This document shows positions 8,282 through 17,834 of a stretch of 64,000 nt of DNA, piece by piece. The notes beneath the pieces were generated by a model that saw nothing but the letters and a program-made list of their open reading frames with translations, made no database searches and was not told the origin of the DNA. This DNA comes from Actinomycetota bacterium. GTDB lineage: Bacteria; Actinomycetota; Acidimicrobiia; Acidimicrobiales; MedAcidi-G1. Positions within the stretch are counted from its first letter, which is position 1. Each line of letters begins with the position of its first letter. The stretch is taken from positions 1-64,000 of the forward strand of contig PBLL01000015.1 of assembly GCA_002721755.1 (NCBI GenBank), read 5' to 3'. The translations under genes and the position numbers were made by a program.

Positions 8282-8785
8282 TCACTGCAGCCTTCCTTCT
8301 GGGGCTGCATCCGGCCTGTGTTGCCACATTTTCGAACTGTCGAAATCGAGCTTGTACTCCGGAGTCAATTTGAGTACTACACGATTTGGAGTGTCTAAAT
8401 GCTCAAAAAATGCTTGTGCTCCTTCCTTGCTTTCAGGTCGAAGCGCATTGGAAAGTTCTCTGAACATCCACATCATTGTTTCTTTGTCCTCATGTATGGT
8501 GCAAGGCCCCCTGTATGATGCTGTTTTACCTGTTCCTAATTCAGTTCCCTTAGAAGTGATCGCAATTGCTGCGTACCCAGTTTTTTCGATCGCCGGCACT
8601 CTTTTTCTTGCTTTGGCGCATGTAAGCCAGAAACTACCGTCACGCCATATGTAACTCATCGTCACACCAAATGGTTGTCCTGCTGTATTAACCCACATGA
8701 ATATACACTCATTCTGTAGATCAAGCAGTTTGTCTCTAAGATCTCCGTCTAGCCAGCATTCTTCTAAGTTTTCTGAATCTGTCAT
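8282..8785 (-). CDS. Pyridoxamine-5'-phosphate-oxidase-like (PPOX) flavin/F420 protein
   Basis: 167 aa split-barrel protein. The family pattern is a strand pair near the N-terminus (CIFMWVNTAGQPFGVTMSYI), a cofactor-site segment (GSFWLTCAKARKRVPAIEK), then GYAAIAIT and YRGPCTIHED. PPOX proteins bind FMN, F420 or heme; actinobacteria hold many F420-using members, so a deazaflavin reductase is possible, but the cofactor is not decided by the sequence. The gene starts 14 nt after the MBOAT stop and is probably co-transcribed with it. Confidence 0.75.
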   Translation of the reverse strand: MTDSENLEECWLDGDLRDKLLDLQNECIFMWVNTAGQPFGVTMSYIWRDGSFWLTCAKARKRVPAIEKTGYAAIAITSKGTELGTGKTASYRGPCTIHEDKETMMWMFRELSNALRPESKEGAQAFFEHLDTPNRVVLKLTPEYKLDFDSSKMWQHRPDAAPEGRLQ

Positions 8786-8799
8786 TTTTTTACCTTACT

Positions 8800-10212
8800 T
8801 TAGAATTGGAAATATATGAATGGGGCAACTCCATCCGGTCCGAGTAGGTCCATTCCTACTACTGCGGCAGCTACTGCAATACCTTGAAATATTGCTGGCC
8901 ATTCAGCGAATTGTTGCCAAAAGCGGTCAAATATACCCGTTTTGCATGTCTGCAATATCACTCCGATCACTAAAACAGTTGCTATTCCCCAATTCATCGA
9001 AGGCGCTGAACTCCAACTGTTACCGAGTGCTGAAAACACTTCGAAAGCTCGGTCAATGTCTACTGAGCGGAAAAACACCCAGCCGGCACAAACCAAATGG
9101 AAGGTAAATATTGCCCTTATGCCCCTACCTATAGCACTTGAAGGACGATTTTCGCGTCTTCTTTCATCGATAGCCCTTTCTATTGCCAGTCCCCCGCCGT
9201 GTAGTAAACCCCAAGCAACGAAAGTCCAAGCGGCACCGTGCCAAAGACCTCCTAAGAGCATTGTGAGGAGAAGATTTCGGTACGTCTTTAATCGTCCTTT
9301 GCGGTTTCCACCAAGACCTATATACAAATAGTCACGCAGCCATGAGGAGAGGCTTATGTGCCAACGTCTCCAAAAATCCTGCAAACTTAATGCTCTGTAT
9401 GGTTGATCAAAGTTGTCGGCAAATTGGAAACCGAGAAGAAGCGCTATTCCTATTGCTATGTCGCTATAGCCGCTGAAGTCTCCATAGATTTGCAAGGCAT
9501 ATCCGTAGATTCCGATTAATGTTTCTAAGCCTGACGAGCCTGCAGGATTTCTAAAAACTCCGTCTACGATTTCGGTAGCTAAAAGGTCAGCGATAACTAT
9601 TTTCTTGAATAGCCCTCCGAGGATTAGCTTGGTTGCCCTTCCCGTTTGTATTGGTTCGCGATTGCTGCTCGCGAGCTGTGTCAGGAAATCTTTCGCTCGC
9701 ACGATGGGTCCCGCAACCAGTTGCGGAAAAAATCCTACGAACAGTGCGAAGTCCAGAAGTGATTTTGTTGGTTTCAAATTTTTTCTATAAATATCAATTG
9801 AATATGACATCGTTTGAAATGTATAGAAGCTGATACCCACTGGAAGGATTATTCGGAGCGGTTCAATCGACAAGTTGAACCCTAAACCGCTCATTAAATC
9901 AACGAAGGAGTCCACAAAAAATCCTGCGTATTTGAAATAAGCCAAAATCCCAAGATTCGTGGCGATACTTAGGAACAAGTAACGACGTTTTATGTTGTTT
10001 GACGTTTCATCTTCTATTCTTTGCCCAGTCCAGAAGTCAACTATCGTCGATAGCCAAATAAGCGTTAGGAAACGCCAATCCCACCAGGAATAGAAGACGT
10101 AGCTTGCGAGTAGCATGCAGATTTTCCATAGTGTCGGTTTCTTTATTAGAACAGTGTGAACGAGTAGCACTATTGTGAGAAAAATCGCGAAAGTAATTGT
10201 AGGGAAAAGCAT
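8800..10212 (-). CDS. MBOAT family O-acyltransferase (AlgI-like)
   Basis: 470 aa polytopic membrane protein with about ten hydrophobic segments, near the usual length for AlgI/DltB-type acyltransferases. The family hallmarks are visible: LPVGISFYTFQTMSYSID (about 124-141), FFPQLVAGPI (161-170), DFSGYSDIAIG (245-255), WRRWHISLS with His285, and GGLWHGAAWT with the catalytic His325. Such proteins move acyl groups across the membrane to O-acetylate exopolysaccharides. No AlgJ/AlgX-like partner is adjacent; the divergent neighbours are glycosyltransferases, so an envelope glycan is a plausible target. The 66-bp gap to the divergent GT4 gene must hold promoters for both directions. Confidence 0.92.
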   Translation of the reverse strand: MLFPTITFAIFLTIVLLVHTVLIKKPTLWKICMLLASYVFYSWWDWRFLTLIWLSTIVDFWTGQRIEDETSNNIKRRYLFLSIATNLGILAYFKYAGFFVDSFVDLMSGLGFNLSIEPLRIILPVGISFYTFQTMSYSIDIYRKNLKPTKSLLDFALFVGFFPQLVAGPIVRAKDFLTQLASSNREPIQTGRATKLILGGLFKKIVIADLLATEIVDGVFRNPAGSSGLETLIGIYGYALQIYGDFSGYSDIAIGIALLLGFQFADNFDQPYRALSLQDFWRRWHISLSSWLRDYLYIGLGGNRKGRLKTYRNLLLTMLLGGLWHGAAWTFVAWGLLHGGGLAIERAIDERRRENRPSSAIGRGIRAIFTFHLVCAGWVFFRSVDIDRAFEVFSALGNSWSSAPSMNWGIATVLVIGVILQTCKTGIFDRFWQQFAEWPAIFQGIAVAAAVVGMDLLGPDGVAPFIYFQF

Positions 10213-10278
10213 TTAGATAATTCTGCCACTTATTTCTAGTTGAGCTCGACTTTGACGTAAAGCAACTACGATTCTTCT

Positions 10279-11436
10279 ATGACCTCAAACCTTTTACCGG
10301 AAGGTAATTTAGAATCCCTGATTAAAAAGTCTGAAATAAATAGGGTTTTGGTCCTCCAATGGAGAGATCTTGAAGATCCTGATTCCGGAGGATCAGAGCT
10401 TCATTCTCACAAGATCGCTGAAATTTGGGCGACACATGGTGTTGAAGTATGTTTTCGAACCTCAGCTGTCAAGCGCGAAAAAAAGATTATTCAACGCAGT
10501 GGCTACACCTCTGTCCGCAGCAGTGGCAGGTTTTCTGTCTTCGTAGCCGCCCCTATAGATATTCTTACAAGTCGCCTAGGAAAATTTGATGCTGTTGTCG
10601 AAACCTGGAATGGCATGCCTTTCATGACGCCTCTCATAACTCGAGGACCTAACATAGCCTTCCTGCATCACCAACATGGTCCACTCTGGGATTTAGCCCT
10701 TCCAAAGCCTTTTGCTATGACGGGTCGTTTCTTTGAGAGGAAGGTAGCTCCATTTTTCTATAAGAGAACCCCGATAGTTACACTTTCTGAATCCTCCCGT
10801 GAAGAAATTTCTTCCGTTTTAGGGTTAAATTCTAAAAATATCCATGTTGTCGAACCAGGTATTGACGAAAGCTTTAAATTTTCCACCAATAAATCTCAAG
10901 ACCCATTGGTTGTTGTCGCTGGGCGCCTCTCCCCTTATAAGCAGATAGAAAATGTGGTATCGGCAGTTGAGAAAGTGCGCTCTAGCATCCCAAATGCAAA
11001 ACTAGAAATCATTGGAAACGGACCTCATGAGGCGAATATTAGAACTTTTATAAATTCCTTAAGAGATAAAAGCTGGATTTCAATGAAAGGTCACCTCCCT
11101 GAAGAAGATCTAATAGACGCCTACCAAAGAGCCTGGGTGGTTACAAGCTCATCTCGCAGTGAAGGTTGGGGAATGACATTAACTGAAGCAGCACGATGTG
11201 GGACAGCAAGCATTGCTTCCAGCATCCCCGGACACATGAATTCCGTCGCTCACGGAACCTCTGGTTTTCTTTTCAAAGACAATGAAGAATACGTTTCCCA
11301 CCTTCTTTCACTGCTTTCTTCACGTGATATTGCTATCAACATTGGCCAAGCTGCTCACAATTGGTCTTCGCGATTCACTTGGCAGAAAGCAGCAACAGAA
11401 TCGTTTCGTCTCCTAGCATCAACAAAACAATCATGA
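10279..11436 (+). CDS. GT4-family glycosyltransferase
   Basis: 385 aa GT-B fold enzyme. The N-terminal acceptor domain begins with LVLQWRDLEDPDSGGSELH-like features (GGSE near residue 37). The C-terminal domain shows VVAGRLSPYKQIENVVSAV (about 209-227) and the GT4 signature SSSRSEGWGMTLTEAARCG (about 293-311), whose glutamates bind the sugar nucleotide. It probably transfers a hexose or pentose from a nucleotide sugar at the cytoplasmic face. It overlaps the AftD-like gene by 4 nt (ATGA), so the pair is translationally coupled and likely builds the same cell-envelope glycan. Confidence 0.9.
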   Translation: MTSNLLPEGNLESLIKKSEINRVLVLQWRDLEDPDSGGSELHSHKIAEIWATHGVEVCFRTSAVKREKKIIQRSGYTSVRSSGRFSVFVAAPIDILTSRLGKFDAVVETWNGMPFMTPLITRGPNIAFLHHQHGPLWDLALPKPFAMTGRFFERKVAPFFYKRTPIVTLSESSREEISSVLGLNSKNIHVVEPGIDESFKFSTNKSQDPLVVVAGRLSPYKQIENVVSAVEKVRSSIPNAKLEIIGNGPHEANIRTFINSLRDKSWISMKGHLPEEDLIDAYQRAWVVTSSSRSEGWGMTLTEAARCGTASIASSIPGHMNSVAHGTSGFLFKDNEEYVSHLLSLLSSRDIAINIGQAAHNWSSRFTWQKAATESFRLLASTKQS

Positions 11437-14400
11437 TGTTTCCAAAGAATAAATTTTTCCTACGCGACCGCATTCAAATATTTACGATGATCCTTATTTC
11501 ATATGTGCCCTTACTTTTGAACGACTCTGGGCGCGTTGCTGCGGATACGAAAGCGTATTTGTACTTGGACCCCTTTCGTCTCCTTGAGAGGGCTGCGTAC
11601 ATGTGGCAACCAGAGTTGGCTTTAGGTACAGTAACGCATCAAAATATCGGCTACCTCTGGCCTATAGGTCCATTTTTTGCTATTGGTGATCTTCTATCAC
11701 TGCCAGATTGGATCGTTCAGCGTCTTTGGCTTGGATCAATAATTCTTGCCGCTGGATTAGGAATTCGTTGGTTTCTGAAAACTCTTGACTGGAAAGGAGG
11801 AGCTTTAATCGTAGCTTCCCTCTCCTACATGCTTAGCCCCTATCTTCTTAATTATATCGATCGCCATTCAGTCATTCTTTTGCCATGGGCAGGACTACCC
11901 TGGTTGATGGCGTTAACAGTTAGAGCTTTACGGACACCTGGATGGAGGCATCCTGCCCTTTTCGGATTGGTAACACTAACAATTGGTGGAGTTAATGCCA
12001 GCTCCTTGTTGCTTGTCGGATTGGGTCCAATGATTTGGCTTATATGGTCAGGCTTAGACAAATCTGCTAGTTGGAAAAATGTACGTAAAACCATTTTTAA
12101 GGTCGGATCCGCTTTTACTGCAACGGCTCTCTGGTGGATGGTTGGTCTAGCAATTCAGGCTCAGTACGGCCTTCCAACCTTACGTTTAACTGAGAATTAT
12201 CGCGTGGTCTCAGACGCTGCAACGTCCCCAGAACTTTTTAGAGGTCTTGGATATTGGTATTTCTACGGGCAAGGTCGTGTGGGGGCTTGGATTGAACCTT
12301 CGACGATTTACACGCGTTGGGCTTTGCCTCTGTCTTTCTCACTGCCTCTTCTGGCTCTTCTCATTTCTGTTTTTGTAAAGTTCCGATACCGCGGACATCT
12401 TCTTGCGTTGATGTTTCTTTCAATGCTTATCGCGATTGGAGCCCACCCTTACGATTCACCCTCATTTCTCGGCCAGCTATTTCGTGAGTGGACTTTAACA
12501 GACACAGGATTAGCACTTAGAAGTACGCCACGCGTCCTACCACTCCTACTTTTCTCAATTGCCCTTTTTCTCGGAGCCGGTGTATCAGCATTAACGAGTA
12601 TTCGTCCAAATTTTGAGCATTTTGCGACCATTTTTATTTCACTGTTGATAATAGGAAATCTTTCCCCTCTTTGGTCTGGAAGCCTATTAGGGGAAACTGT
12701 CCAAAGACCTGAGGAAATACCACGATATTGGCATGAGGCTGCCACATATTTAGATGACAAAGATAACTCAACTCGTGTATTGGAAATACCTGGATCTGAC
12801 TTTTCTACTTATAGATGGGGTAACTCTGGCGACCCCTTGTTGCCCGGTTTAATGGACAGACCATATGTGTCACGCGAACTAATACCTCTTGGAACAGAAC
12901 CTTCTGCAGAATTAGTTGTTGCTTTCGACCGTGAAATCCAAGAAGGGCGTTTCGAACCCAACTCTCTGGCTTCTCTTGCGCAGCTGATGAATGCTGGTGA
13001 CATAGTTGTTCGATCTGATCTCCAGTATGAACGTTTCCGAACTCCACGTCCAGAAGAACTCTGGAATGAATTGATTACTTCACCAGGTTTTTCTGACCCG
13101 ATCGAATTTGGTGAACGGTCGCCTAATATAGCGGGACCGGAACGACCGATGCTCGATGAACACACTCTTGCTTCTCCGCCTTCGAATGAAACTCCCCCAC
13201 CGGCTGCAATTTTTGAATTGCGAGATCAAGTAGAGATCGTTCATCTAGCCGATCCTGATCGACCTATCGTCATCTCCGGTGATGCTGAAGGGGTCGTCTC
13301 CGCTGCCGCTGAAGGCCTGCTTGAACCTAATCGACCGCTGTTATTAACTTCTAGTTATCTGAATGAACCTGAAACCTTAAATTCAATGATCACTCCTGCT
13401 GCGCGTTTAGTGATCACTGATTCCAATCGAAAAGCTGGACAACGCTGGGGAACTATAAGAGAAACAAAAGGTTACACAGAAAGAATTGAAGAAATTCCTC
13501 CCACTTCAGATCTATCTGACCACCGTTTGAGCTCAGTGGGGGTTGAGCCTTCAACAATGACAGTTTCCGAACAGATAAACATGAAAATTACCGCTTCTGC
13601 TTACGGTAATCCTGTTACTTTCACCGCCGGTGATCGTCCTTTTCATGCAATTGATTCATTTCCCGAAACAGCATGGACCGTTGGTGCTTTCAACAAAGTT
13701 ATAGGTGAAAAGCTCTTTCTTTCATTTGATGAAGCATTACCGATAAAGCAGATACGTTTCGCCCAAGTTAATGGAATAGGTCAAAATCGTTGGATTACTA
13801 AAATCAGAGTCCATTTTGACGACCATTTTGTTGACCTCAACCTGAGTGAAATTTCACGCAGTGAACCTGGTCAAATAGCAAAATTCGATTCGATAACCTC
13901 CTCGAAAGTCAGTATCGAAATTTTAGAGACTGATGTTGGCAAACTTGATTACTACGCGGGAGTAACGGGAGTTGGATTTTCAACGATAAAAATAAATGAC
14001 GTCATGCCTGACGAATTAATAAGGATGCCTACTGACCTTATGGAGATCCTTGATGACGATGTTGGAGCCGAATTAGTTGTTTTAGCATCTCGTGAAAGAT
14101 CAGATCCTTTGGATGCAATCCGGTCTGACCCTGAAGAGATGATTTCAAGATCATTTTCTATTCCTTGGGATAGAGATTTTGAACTCGAAGGTAAAGTTCG
14201 GCTTTCCTCAGATCCCGCTACTGCTCTTACTGACCAGCTACTGGGAATAAAGGATGTACATCTTTCGGCTTCGAGTTCAATGTCTGGAGATATCTACTCT
14301 GCTCCTCGTTCTGCTTTCGATTCTGAGCTAGCTACCGCTTGGAGGCCTAGTATCGGTAACCCTGAAAACAGTTGGATACTCTACGAGGTAGACGAACCGA

Positions 14401-15674
14401 AAACTTTCGATACCATATCTGTGGCTTATTTAGCTGATGGGAATCATTCAGTGCCACGAAAGATGACACTTTATGCTGATGATGTCAAGATTTCCTCCCT
14501 GATTACACCTGGGAAGATCTCTAAAGATTCAAGTTTTTATGAGACCGTAAGTTTTGAAAACCAGGCTTTTGAAGCGAGTAGTATTTCAATCTCTTTCGAT
14601 GAGGTCGCTAAGAGAACAACTATGGATTGGTACTCGGGACTTCCTCAAGTAATGCCTCTAGGAATCGTTGACGTGGCTGGCATTCCAGTTACATCAAATT
14701 TACCGGAGTATTTTGATTCAGGGTGTTCAGATGAGCTAGTCACACTCGACAATAACCCTCTGAGTGTAAGAGTTCATGGAAATCTTTCTGAGACTCTCAT
14801 CTTAGAGAGTTGCGAGGATTCGCTAATCGGTCTAAATGCTGGCCTCCATACAATCGTCACCGCACCAGGTTTTGCATCCGGATTGGATGTTGACAAGCTG
14901 ATGTTGACTTCCATGGTGTCTAACACAGAAGAGGAACTTTCGTGGGACATACCTAGTCTTTTGACAGTTAATAAGTCGCGAACAAAAATAGATGTCTCTG
15001 TTTCTTCAGTTTCAGAACCTTTTTGGCTAATACTTGGTCAAAGTTTTAGTCAAGGATGGACTTTAACTTCAAATAGTCAACTGGAAAATGACTCGCCTGT
15101 GCTAATAAATGCTTTCGCTAACGGATGGATGATTACTCCTAATGATGAAAGCACTATGAATTTCGAAATTTCTTGGACACCACAGCGACTTGTGTGGATT
15201 GCTTTGTTCATTTCGCTATTCGCAGCCTTATCTTTATTTGTGGTTGCTTTTAGATCACAAAGGGATCGAATAGAGAAAACGACAAGACCTTATTTTGAAT
15301 TTAGGAGAAACTCTTCTGGTTTCCACATCAAGAATTCACGGGCCATTATTTGTAGCGTTTTTGTGTTTCTTTTCGCCTTAATTAACTTGCCTAAACTTCT
15401 TATAGTTTCCCTTGCGATCGCAATTCTTTTCTATTTAGTGCTTACTAATCGATTACCTGAACAATTCCTGTTGCTGTTTTCTTTTCTATTTATGGCTTCT
15501 GCTGCAATTTTGATCATCATTGAACAAGTCGTTGAAAGGCATCCTCGTGATTTCGTTTGGCCTCTTTTCTTCGAAAGCTTTCACATCCTTGGTGTTATAT
15601 CGATCTTATGTATTTTCACTGCGTCGCTTCATGAAGTGATTTCGAGTCGTTTTCGTAACGACTCTCTAAAGTAA
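11433..15674 (+). CDS. AftD-like alpha-(1->3)-arabinofuranosyltransferase with discoidin-type domains
   Basis: 1413 aa from the ATG at 11433, which overlaps the GT4 stop; an ATG at 11436 is equally possible. The N-terminus is a polytopic GT-C region (about ten TM segments to residue ~430). It carries ADTKAYLYLDPFRLLERA and an IGYLWPIGPFFAIGDL stretch typical of AftD/DUF3367 proteins. The large exterior part contains two F5/8-type-C (discoidin-like) modules, one with FHAIDSFPETAWTV and one with SAFDSELATAWRP. Four or five more TM helices close the protein. AftD adds arabinofuranose from a decaprenyl-phosphate donor to arabinan of the mycobacterial wall. Here the acceptor is unknown, so only the fold and the general reaction are assigned. 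Confidence 0.85.
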   Translation: MMFPKNKFFLRDRIQIFTMILISYVPLLLNDSGRVAADTKAYLYLDPFRLLERAAYMWQPELALGTVTHQNIGYLWPIGPFFAIGDLLSLPDWIVQRLWLGSIILAAGLGIRWFLKTLDWKGGALIVASLSYMLSPYLLNYIDRHSVILLPWAGLPWLMALTVRALRTPGWRHPALFGLVTLTIGGVNASSLLLVGLGPMIWLIWSGLDKSASWKNVRKTIFKVGSAFTATALWWMVGLAIQAQYGLPTLRLTENYRVVSDAATSPELFRGLGYWYFYGQGRVGAWIEPSTIYTRWALPLSFSLPLLALLISVFVKFRYRGHLLALMFLSMLIAIGAHPYDSPSFLGQLFREWTLTDTGLALRSTPRVLPLLLFSIALFLGAGVSALTSIRPNFEHFATIFISLLIIGNLSPLWSGSLLGETVQRPEEIPRYWHEAATYLDDKDNSTRVLEIPGSDFSTYRWGNSGDPLLPGLMDRPYVSRELIPLGTEPSAELVVAFDREIQEGRFEPNSLASLAQLMNAGDIVVRSDLQYERFRTPRPEELWNELITSPGFSDPIEFGERSPNIAGPERPMLDEHTLASPPSNETPPPAAIFELRDQVEIVHLADPDRPIVISGDAEGVVSAAAEGLLEPNRPLLLTSSYLNEPETLNSMITPAARLVITDSNRKAGQRWGTIRETKGYTERIEEIPPTSDLSDHRLSSVGVEPSTMTVSEQINMKITASAYGNPVTFTAGDRPFHAIDSFPETAWTVGAFNKVIGEKLFLSFDEALPIKQIRFAQVNGIGQNRWITKIRVHFDDHFVDLNLSEISRSEPGQIAKFDSITSSKVSIEILETDVGKLDYYAGVTGVGFSTIKINDVMPDELIRMPTDLMEILDDDVGAELVVLASRERSDPLDAIRSDPEEMISRSFSIPWDRDFELEGKVRLSSDPATALTDQLLGIKDVHLSASSSMSGDIYSAPRSAFDSELATAWRPSIGNPENSWILYEVDEPKTFDTISVAYLADGNHSVPRKMTLYADDVKISSLITPGKISKDSSFYETVSFENQAFEASSISISFDEVAKRTTMDWYSGLPQVMPLGIVDVAGIPVTSNLPEYFDSGCSDELVTLDNNPLSVRVHGNLSETLILESCEDSLIGLNAGLHTIVTAPGFASGLDVDKLMLTSMVSNTEEELSWDIPSLLTVNKSRTKIDVSVSSVSEPFWLILGQSFSQGWTLTSNSQLENDSPVLINAFANGWMITPNDESTMNFEISWTPQRLVWIALFISLFAALSLFVVAFRSQRDRIEKTTRPYFEFRRNSSGFHIKNSRAIICSVFVFLFALINLPKLLIVSLAIAILFYLVLTNRLPEQFLLLFSFLFMASAAILIIIEQVVERHPRDFVWPLFFESFHILGVISILCIFTASLHEVISSRFRNDSLK

Positions 15675-15683
15675 GATCGCTTT

Positions 15684-16370
15684 ATGGGAATTCCGCCTGT
15701 CTTGTTTGTTCACGGTTTTGGAACATCACACGAATCAACCTGGGTAAATAATGGTTGGACTGCCCTCTTGGAAGACGCTGGTCGTGAAGTCATAGGGGTC
15801 GACATGTTAGGTCACGGCTCTGCTGAAAAACCTACAGCTACAGAAGATTACGACAAGTTGGAAGATCAAGTCTTTTCACATTTTCCTTCTAACCAAGTTG
15901 ACGCGATCGGCTTTTCCATGGGAGCTGGCGTTTTGTTGCACCTAGCTTCAAATAACCCTGAGAGATTTAACCGTTTAGTGGTCTCAGGTGTCGGGAGAAA
16001 CCTATTTGAGAGAAATCTTGATTTCCGCGATGCGGTAGCGGATGCTGTTGAGAGCGGTGAAGCAGATAATCCGGAATTGCGTTATTTTGCACAGTTGCCT
16101 GAAGCGCCTGACTCTAACCGTGAAGCTCTTGCCGCCTTTATGAGAAGGCCTAACCCACCGGCTTTTACGACTGATTCCATTTCGAAAGTAACGGTTTCAA
16201 CTCTGGTAGTGGTGGGTGAAAATGATTTCGTTTTCCCTCCTAGTGAATTAATGGCTGCTTTACCGAACGCGAAACTTGTAACTCTTCCAGGGGTTGATCA
16301 TTTTGCTACTCCGAAGAATTTCGGTTTTATTGATGCTGCTTTAGATTTTCTTGACGCCCAGCCGTTCTGA
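15684..16370 (+). CDS. Alpha/beta-hydrolase
   Basis: 228 aa alpha/beta-hydrolase. Visible elements are the oxyanion strand LFVHGFGTSHESTW (residues ~6-19), DMLGHGSAEKP, the nucleophile elbow IGFSMGAGV (Ser at about 76), the acid strand STLVVVGENDFVFPP (Asp at about 179) and the catalytic His in LPGVDHFATP (about 207). The substrate is not predictable; these enzymes cleave esters, lactones or similar bonds. It starts 9 nt after the AftD-like stop and is probably in the same transcript. It converges with gltD with 1 nt between stops. Confidence 0.88.
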   Translation: MGIPPVLFVHGFGTSHESTWVNNGWTALLEDAGREVIGVDMLGHGSAEKPTATEDYDKLEDQVFSHFPSNQVDAIGFSMGAGVLLHLASNNPERFNRLVVSGVGRNLFERNLDFRDAVADAVESGEADNPELRYFAQLPEAPDSNREALAAFMRRPNPPAFTTDSISKVTVSTLVVVGENDFVFPPSELMAALPNAKLVTLPGVDHFATPKNFGFIDAALDFLDAQPF

Positions 16371-16371
16371 T

Positions 16372-17832
16372 CTACTTTAGGGGAACTTCCTTGGCGTTCA
16401 CCGAGATAGGTAGTTCGGTTGAGCCCATCAAAAATTGATCTACTGCTGCGGCACAACTTCTTCCTTCGGCAATCGCCCACACGATCAACGATTGGCCACG
16501 CCCCATATCGCCACAGGCGTAAACACTCGGTACGGAAGTTTCGTAAGTACCTGACCTGTCGACATTACCTCTGTCATCAAGGGAGACGTTCAACTGTTCT
16601 AGTATTGGTGATTTTTCTGGTCCGGTGAATCCAAGGGCCAAAAGCACGAGATCTGCTTCTATTTCTTCTTCAGAATCTGAGATCTTATTGAATGACATTT
16701 TCCCATCTTCGAAAACTTGTTCGACCCTATGAGTCTTTAGCGACTTCACGTGTCCGTCTTCTCCTAAAAACTCTTCTGTGTTAATTGCGAATAGTCTTTT
16801 TCCCCCTTCTTCGTGCGCTGATGAGACTCTGTAGATTAAAGGCCATGTTGGCCATGGATTCGAATCTGCGCGTGCTTCAGGGGGTCTTGGCATTATCTCA
16901 AACTGGTTGACCACTTTCGCTCCTTGCCGGAGTGCCGTACCAAGACAGTCAGCGCCGGTATCTCCGCCGCCAATAATTATCACGCTTTTACCTTCAGCTG
17001 AAATATTTGTTGAATTTTTGTCACCTTCTTGTGTTCTATTTGCTTGTGGAAGATATTCCATCGCTTGATGGATTCCTTTCAGTTCTCTCCCTGGGATTGG
17101 CAAATCGCGCCATTGTGTAGCTCCGCCTGCTAGCACAACAGAGTCGAAACCCACTAAGAGATCGTCTCCTTTAATGTCGATTCCGATTTCTGTATTGGTC
17201 CTAAACTCTGTTCCTTCAATTTCCATTTGCGCCAGACGGCGGTCAAGATGCCTTTTTTCTAGTTTGAATTCAGGAATCCCGTATCTTAGTAGTCCTCCGA
17301 TCCGGTCGGCTTTCTCAAATACAACAACTTCATGCCCGACACGGGTGAGCTGTTGAGCAGCCGCTAATCCCGCTGGACCTGATCCTATTATTGCTACTCT
17401 TTTCCCGGTTTGAATTTGTGGAATAACAGGGACTACCCATCCTTTTTCCCATGCATGGTCGATGATTGAAACTTCAACTTGTTTTATTGTGACGGGCGGT
17501 TCGTTGATTCCGAGGACACAGGATCCTTCGCATGGAGCTGGACACAGCCGTCCTGTGAATTCAGGAAAATTGTTAGTTGCGTGTAAACGATTGTTGGCTT
17601 CTTCCCATTGATTTCGATATACGAGATCATTCCATTCGGGGATCAGATTCCCTAGAGGGCAGCCACTATTACAGAAGGGCACACCACAGTCCATGCAGCG
17701 ACTTGCCTGAATTTGGAGGCGTTCATCTGAGAAGTCTTCATAGACTTCTCTCCAGTCTTTCAGACGTACTGAGACAGGTCGCCTTTCGGGAAGCTCCCGG
17801 TCATGTTCTAGGAATCCTCTAGCGTCACCCAT
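16372..17832 (-). CDS. gltD: Glutamate synthase, small (NADPH) subunit
   Basis: 486 aa, the usual GltD length. The N-terminal domain carries the cysteines of two [4Fe-4S] clusters (CMDCGVPFC, GCPLGN, and later LCPAPCEGSC). Then come an FAD-binding GSGPAGLAAAQQL motif near residue 150 and a NADPH-binding IIGGGDTGADCLG motif near residue 288. The C-terminal FAD segment VYACGDMGRGQSLIVWAI is also present. GltD oxidises NADPH and passes electrons to GltB, which makes two glutamates from glutamine and 2-oxoglutarate. It lies 2 nt downstream of gltB, so the two form one operon. Confidence 0.96.
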   Translation of the reverse strand: MGDARGFLEHDRELPERRPVSVRLKDWREVYEDFSDERLQIQASRCMDCGVPFCNSGCPLGNLIPEWNDLVYRNQWEEANNRLHATNNFPEFTGRLCPAPCEGSCVLGINEPPVTIKQVEVSIIDHAWEKGWVVPVIPQIQTGKRVAIIGSGPAGLAAAQQLTRVGHEVVVFEKADRIGGLLRYGIPEFKLEKRHLDRRLAQMEIEGTEFRTNTEIGIDIKGDDLLVGFDSVVLAGGATQWRDLPIPGRELKGIHQAMEYLPQANRTQEGDKNSTNISAEGKSVIIIGGGDTGADCLGTALRQGAKVVNQFEIMPRPPEARADSNPWPTWPLIYRVSSAHEEGGKRLFAINTEEFLGEDGHVKSLKTHRVEQVFEDGKMSFNKISDSEEEIEADLVLLALGFTGPEKSPILEQLNVSLDDRGNVDRSGTYETSVPSVYACGDMGRGQSLIVWAIAEGRSCAAAVDQFLMGSTELPISVNAKEVPLK

Positions 17833-17834
17833 AA

